DNA of 38,455 nt, taken from Oligoflexia bacterium (GTDB taxonomy: Bacteria > Bdellovibrionota > UBA1018). The translations under genes were made by a program, and so were the position numbers. The stretch is from assembly GCA_903898645.1 (NCBI GenBank), contig CAIUGE010000056.1, forward strand, positions 1 through 38,455, written 5' to 3'. Shown here piece after piece: positions 34,507 to 38,455 of this stretch. A model generated the notes under the pieces. It searched no databases and was not told where the DNA came from. It was given only the letters and a program-made list of their open reading frames with translations. Positions within the stretch are counted from its first letter, which is position 1. Each line of letters starts with the position of its first letter.

Positions 34507-34917
34507 ATGTATTTTCTTCCACGTCGTGCTGTTGTGATGTCTCGCCCTAAGGAGTCTTTCAAGCCACCTACATTTTTAGAAAAAGCCCTTGATGGGAAGA
34601 CTGTCTTTGTCTGTGAGCAGATGGATGCAGCCACCCGAAGTAGTATTAGTAAGATCGCGCAGGCTTTGCATTTGACGGCGTGGGATATGAGTACCCAGGC
34701 AGCAAGTTTAGCTGAGTCAGTGCGGTCACAGCGGGCTTTGCCGCAGAAGCTTGTGCTTTTGGGTGAATCTGTGCGAGACATTTTTGGTCTTGAATCTGAC
34801 CTTGGTGTGCCCGATTTTGTTGCCCATGTGCCTGTTATATGGACCCATGCATTGAGCCAGGATGTAGCCTCTAAGCGCCGCATCTGGCAGGATATTCGTG
34901 CCTTTGTACCATCTTGA
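34507..34917 (+). CDS. Hypothetical protein, weak resemblance to uracil-DNA glycosylase C-terminus
   Basis: 136 residues. The second half, KLVLLGESVRDIFGLE...VPVIWTHALSQDVASKRRIWQDI, resembles the end of family-4 type uracil-DNA glycosylases (…LLALGxxAxRxLLG…TxHPxYLLRxPxxKRxxWxDL), but the HPS/HPxY histidine is 'THALS' and the catalytic N-terminal motif is absent. It may be a remnant or a different protein that I cannot name. The ATG fits the leaderless promoter; M11 is an alternative start. It overlaps queA by 20 bp, implying coupled translation. Confidence 0.55.
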   Translation: MYFLPRRAVVMSRPKESFKPPTFLEKALDGKTVFVCEQMDAATRSSISKIAQALHLTAWDMSTQAASLAESVRSQRALPQKLVLLGESVRDIFGLESDLGVPDFVAHVPVIWTHALSQDVASKRRIWQDIRAFVPS

Positions 34918-35893
34918 TCAATACTGGTATGAATTACCTCCGCAGCAGATAGCTCATTACCCGGTTGGAGTGAGGGAACATGCGCGCCTTATGGTCATTG
35001 ACCGTGCATCAGGGGCTATCCGGCATGAACGTATAGAAGCTTTACCCGACTATTTTTCAGCAGACGATGCACTGATTGTGAACACATCAAAGGTTAGGAA
35101 AGCGAGATTTTTGGGTCAAAGAAAATCAGGTGGGCGGATAGAGTGCTTACTGATTGAAAATTTAGGAAATTGTACGTGGCGTGTTTTTTTAAAAATGCAC
35201 GCACGAACCAAACTTGGGATGCAATTTACCTTAGGTGCATGTGAGGCTGAGGTGATTGCAGTTGAAGACCGTACAGCATGTATCCGCTTGAATAAGGATC
35301 CTGATGGAGGTCTATTGCCATTACCTCCTTATATGAAGCGTGATGCTTCTCATTTAGATGATGAGCGCTACCAAACTGTGTATGCCAATCAAGAAGGCTC
35401 TATTGCAGCGCCAACAGCAGGGCTCCATCTCTCGCAAGCTATGCTTGAAACATTACGTCAGCGTGGTGTGCAGCTCCATGAGGTTGCGCTCCATGTAGGT
35501 CGAGGTACATTTCAGTCGGTCACGACAAATGATATTCGAGACCATACCATGCATCATGAGTTCTATGAGGTTGGGTGTGCTCAGGATTTGTTAGGAGCGC
35601 ACCAAACAAAGCGTATTACGTGTGTGGGTACTACCAGTGTGCGTGTTCTTGAAAGTGCATGGCAGGGAGATTCGTTTGCGTCAGGACTCCAAACGACAGA
35701 CCTTTTTATGTACCCAGGAAAATCATTTATGGTCACAGATCGCTTACTGACAAATTTTCATATTCCATCATCAACATTACTGATGCTGGTCTCGGCATTT
35801 GGAGGGTATGAGCTGATGAAAGATGCTTATAAAGAAGCTGTTCGTCTCGGGTACCGATTTCTTAGTTATGGTGATGGGATGTTGATCGTATGA
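34898..35893 (+). CDS. queA: S-adenosylmethionine:tRNA ribosyltransferase-isomerase
   Basis: 331 residues. QueA builds epoxyqueuosine on the wobble base of tRNAs with GUN anticodons from preQ1 using SAM as ribosyl donor. Motifs seen are the start (YELPPQQIAHYPV…), ALIVNTSKV, LPLPPYMKR, the SIAAPTAGLHLS block, HVGRGTFQSV, and VTDRLLTNFHIPSSTLLMLVSAFGG near the end. The GTG at 34898 is needed to include the first conserved strand. It overlaps the preceding gene by 20 bp and the following Sel1-like gene by four bases (ATGA). Length is usual (~340). Confidence 0.95.
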   Translation: MPLYHLDQYWYELPPQQIAHYPVGVREHARLMVIDRASGAIRHERIEALPDYFSADDALIVNTSKVRKARFLGQRKSGGRIECLLIENLGNCTWRVFLKMHARTKLGMQFTLGACEAEVIAVEDRTACIRLNKDPDGGLLPLPPYMKRDASHLDDERYQTVYANQEGSIAAPTAGLHLSQAMLETLRQRGVQLHEVALHVGRGTFQSVTTNDIRDHTMHHEFYEVGCAQDLLGAHQTKRITCVGTTSVRVLESAWQGDSFASGLQTTDLFMYPGKSFMVTDRLLTNFHIPSSTLLMLVSAFGGYELMKDAYKEAVRLGYRFLSYGDGMLIV

Positions 35894-36583
35894 TTATCGT
35901 ATTTTTTTGTCCCCTTTTATGGGCTGCGCCTTTTATTCCTCTTACTGATCTTCTTGCTGGTAAACTTCAAGAAGGGCAATACCAGGAGTACTGTGTTGTC
36001 ACAGAGCCGGACTTTTTTGACTGGATTCAACAGCCTAGACCACGAGCCATGCTGACGGAGTTGGCGGCAGAGTTTCCTGGTAGTAGGGATCGATAGAGTC
36101 AGTAACGAGCCTCTTGACGTGCTTCAAAATGACTATCTTAGGCGTATCTTGCAGTATAGTGATTATATAAAAGAGGGATGGTCAGCTTTTGTGTACTTAC
36201 TTGTTGAATCTTGGCCTCTTGATCCTGATGTAAGGAGGGTGTTTCCCATTTTGCTTGTTAAACAGGAATCTGGCATTGTTCTTCCAGAAGATCAATTTGA
36301 TGATCTCGGGCGGCGCATTGTGCGTCGTCATGAAGCTTTTTTGGATTATTATCGAAGATTTGCTGATTTTTCTCAGCTTTTGCAATCAGCGTCTTGTGGG
36401 GACGCTCGGGCGGAGTACATTCTCGCTCTTTGGTACAAAGGGAGCCAGAACGCCTCTTGTGTTTTTTTAGCGCGCTCGCTCGCTGAAAGATCTGCAGCTC
36501 AAGGTCTTGAACGGGCAGCGCATCTTTTGGCGCGCTTGACAGGGCGTCCTTTAAGACTCTTGTGTGATGTAGAAGAGGAATAG
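35890..36583 (+). pseudogene. Secreted Sel1/TPR-like protein broken by a frameshift
   Basis: ATG 35890 overlaps the queA stop. The first frame gives a signal peptide (MIIVFFCPLLWAAP) and ends at TAG 36094. The second frame is open from before 36119 and continues to TAG 36581, with no new signal or SD. Joining them near 36091 gives a protein of about 230 residues. Its C-terminal part (AEYILALWYKGSQN...ARSLAERSAAQGLERAAHLLARL) fits the Sel1-like repeat pattern A-x2-LG-x2-Y-x-G...A. The frameshift could be a real mutation or a sequencing error. Sel1 proteins often act in host interaction. Confidence 0.6.
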
Positions 36584-36584
36584 C

Positions 36585-36612
36585 GTATCAAGTCCTTGAT
36601 GCGTTCGTTTAG
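36585..36612 (+). terminator. Weak hairpin after the Sel1-like gene
   Basis: ATCAAG at 36587-36592 pairs with CTTGAT at 36595-36600, and the stem can be extended by GC and GU pairs on both sides. Only a short T-rich tail (tcgttt) follows. Might end the queA transcript. Confidence 0.3.
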
Positions 36613-36636
36613 GTAAGAAATGCAAGATTGGCATAG

Positions 36637-38238
36637 ATGTTGCTAATAAACTTGGATTATGAGTGTATATTTTTTTTATTTATTGCAGTTATAACACATG
36701 GAGCGTTTGCTGCTCCTCGTGTGGATCAAGTAGCGGCCGCGGATCCTGTGGTTCCGGTAACTTTGGATGGTCTATGTGACATTTTGCCAAGGCTGGTCCA
36801 TACCCGGGAAGATTACATTGCACTCATGGATACGAATGCGTTGGCCCGGGCCTGTCTTAGTCAAATCTCAGTTATCAGAGCGTGGAATAGGGCACATCCA
36901 GAGTTTGACGATGACGCTGTGGAAGATATGACACCGGATCATAGGTACAAAGATTATGTGAAATTTAAATTATTTTATTTAAAGGACGAGATAAGCCTTT
37001 GGTTTGAAAATAAGGAAGACATAGCTACTTTTATTTCTTTGCCTTCGTCTAAGCGTTTTACAAAGTTGCGTATCAACTGTCAACGCTTCGAAATGCCATT
37101 GGCACTTTTTATGTAAATAACGCAACTTCAAAATCTCGAGGATCTCACAGTAAACGGTTGTTTATTGAGTGCGTCAGAAATCAAGATAGAGCATCGTATA
37201 AGCCATAAAATGAAAAGTATCAGTTTTCGAGGTTGTTCATACAACGACTCACTAATCATATTTATGCAAAGTCTTAAACGCATGCCAAACCTCTCTAAGT
37301 TGAATGTGAGTGTCAGTTTTTTTGATTTTGGGGCTGATGGCGCCAAAATCGTAGCTGAAGGTCTCCGTAATGCGCCAAAGCTCGCTGTTCTTGATCTGAG
37401 TTCTAACTCCAAGCTGGCGGCATGAAAGTGCTAGCTGGCAGTCTTAAACATGTGCCGAACCTATCTGAGCTTAATTTGAGCAGTAACCGGATGGGAGAGA
37501 AGGGCGTCAAAGCGCTAGCTGGCAGTCTTGACAGTACACCTGCTCTATCTAAGCTTGATGTGCGTCGTAATGATATTACGTCTGACGCTGCTATAGTCAT
37601 GGCTGAAAGTTTCCGTCATGTGCCAAAGCTCTCTGAGCTTCATTTTGAAGCTAACAACATTGGAGACGCTGGAGCCAGAGCCCTAGCGGAAAGTTTGGTG
37701 AATTTGAGGAACCTGGTTGTGTTTGATGTAGGTGGTAACCATAGGAACGGACGGTGTCATAGCCATCGCTGAAGGTCTTCATCATGTGCCAGGCCTCTCT
37801 GTTCTTAATCTATGCAACAACGGCATGAGAGATGAAGGCGCCCGAGCTTTAGCTAGAAATCTTTACCGTGTGCCAAGGCTATCTGAACTTGATGTGAGCT
37901 CCAACAAGATTCAAGACGGCTTCACGGCTCTAATGGAAAGTGTCGGAAATCTGAGGCATATATTGGTTCTTGATGTAAAAGACAATTGCATAGGAGCTGC
38001 CGGCGCCGAAGCTCTAGCTGAAAATCTTCACCGTATAAAACACCTCGCTAAGCTTGATGTAGAGTACACCAACATGGGAGCTGTCGGTGTCCTTGCTGTA
38101 CTCAGAAGTCTTCGAAATATGTCAAATTTATGTAAGGTTCGTCTAGGTGAGGGCTCTTCTGGCGAGGGGATCCATGATGCGAGGGCTGCACTCTTGACAC
38201 GTTTTCCAGACATGATTTTGACTGGGTACAGAGAGTAA
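36637..38238 (+). pseudogene. Secreted leucine-rich repeat protein (ribonuclease-inhibitor type), multiply disrupted
   Basis: Signal peptide (CIFFLFIAVITHGAFA), a ~130-residue N-terminal region, then about 12 LRRs of 28 residues with the RI-like pattern L-x2-L-DLSxNxIG-x2-GAxALAExL. An in-frame TAA at 37114-37116 interrupts the continuous frame (homology goes on as ITQLQNLEDLTVNGC). Frame changes occur near 37415-37428 and near 37738-37745; each joins two incomplete repeats. The last frame ends at TAA 38236. Three lesions argue for decay. Intact relatives are typically secreted host-interaction proteins in intracellular bacteria. Right end abuts an IS66 relic. Confidence 0.75.
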
Positions 38239-38455
38239 TCAGATCGTTGGAAACGCAATGCAGCCAATATCTTTTTCTATCCATATTGACGCCAGTCTCA
38301 TCGGCATGGAGTACACCGGCCTTGATCAAGGCATCCTTCGCCCACTGCTCGAATCAATCGAGTATACTCGTAGCCCGTGCATTGAAGTTCGCTATCGAGC
38401 CTTGAGAAATAGGAATTCCAAGCTCATGCTCAAAATAGTCACTCACCCGGGCAAG
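38239..38455 (-). mobile_element. IS66-family transposase relic (runs off the window)
   Basis: Reading in from the right edge on the minus strand gives ISQGSIANFNARATSILD, an in-frame TGA at 38356-38354, then AGVLHADETGVNMDRKRYWLHC, the IS66 TnpC DDE block (HADETG...WLH). Similarity stops at about 38240, immediately beside the LRR stop. It is a fragment and, with the stop, not functional. It may mark the breakpoint that truncated or fused the LRR region. Confidence 0.8.

Noticed and set aside
1-38455. tRNA, rRNA, riboswitch or CRISPR array
   Set aside because: No cloverleaf-like segment, conserved rRNA block, riboswitch fold or repeat-spacer pattern was seen by eye in the intergenic gaps.

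Overview
The window combines conserved chromosomal genes with a decaying accessory layer. The nearest-looking lineage is a former-Deltaproteobacteria group (Myxococcota/Bdellovibrionota type). The evidence is a complete gspC-to-gspN order ending in gspN, a CarD regulator divergent from gspC, and a zinc-ribbon protein with a C-terminal 'HPTFGDGI' module typical of those groups. Long Ala-rich, Sel1-like and leucine-rich-repeat (LRR) secreted proteins, a ubiquitin-motif protein, broken genes and transposase relics suggest a host-associated organism with genome decay. I cannot name the species; a reduced, host-restricted myxobacterial relative would fit, but that is a guess.

Layout. (1) 1-1158: 3' part of a repeat-rich gene with a UIM-like helix and a Cys-rich RING-like C-terminus. 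(2) 18662 down to 1180, minus strand: one long tightly packed operon gspC-D-E-F-G-H-I-J-K, then gspL-M-N, ispA, a divergent gshB and an MFS exporter. The operon is cut between gspK and gspL by about 1.7 kb carrying an oppositely oriented PD-(D/E)XK (Rpn-type) gene and a second, degenerate copy of the gspK 3' end. (3) 18717-24128, plus strand: carD-gltX-cysS-uvrB. (4) 24175-30222: six genes for small to medium signal-peptide-bearing Ala-rich helical proteins. The first three sit in tandem units, each starting with a 226-bp segment that contains the uvrB 3' end plus a promoter. A seventh member lies after uvrC at 32869-34167. (5) 30219-31143 minus: lipoprotein and zinc-ribbon protein; 31188-32795 plus: uvrC without its usual C-terminal helix-hairpin-helix domain. 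(6) 34244-38455: small zinc protein, a possible uracil-DNA-glycosylase-like remnant, queA, a frameshifted Sel1-like secreted protein, a broken LRR secreted protein and an IS66 transposase relic.

How it may work together. The type II secretion system (T2SS) exports folded periplasmic proteins. At least nine neighbouring reading frames begin with Sec signal peptides and have no other assigned role, so the Ala-rich, Sel1-like and LRR proteins are plausible T2SS cargo or envelope proteins (inference). Many accessory genes share one promoter design in which the -10 box ends 6-8 nt before the start codon, implying leaderless mRNAs. The Ala-rich family, with tandem amplification, a T6/T7 tract in the signal-peptide codons, several disrupted copies and this shared promoter design, is the best candidate for an undescribed system.
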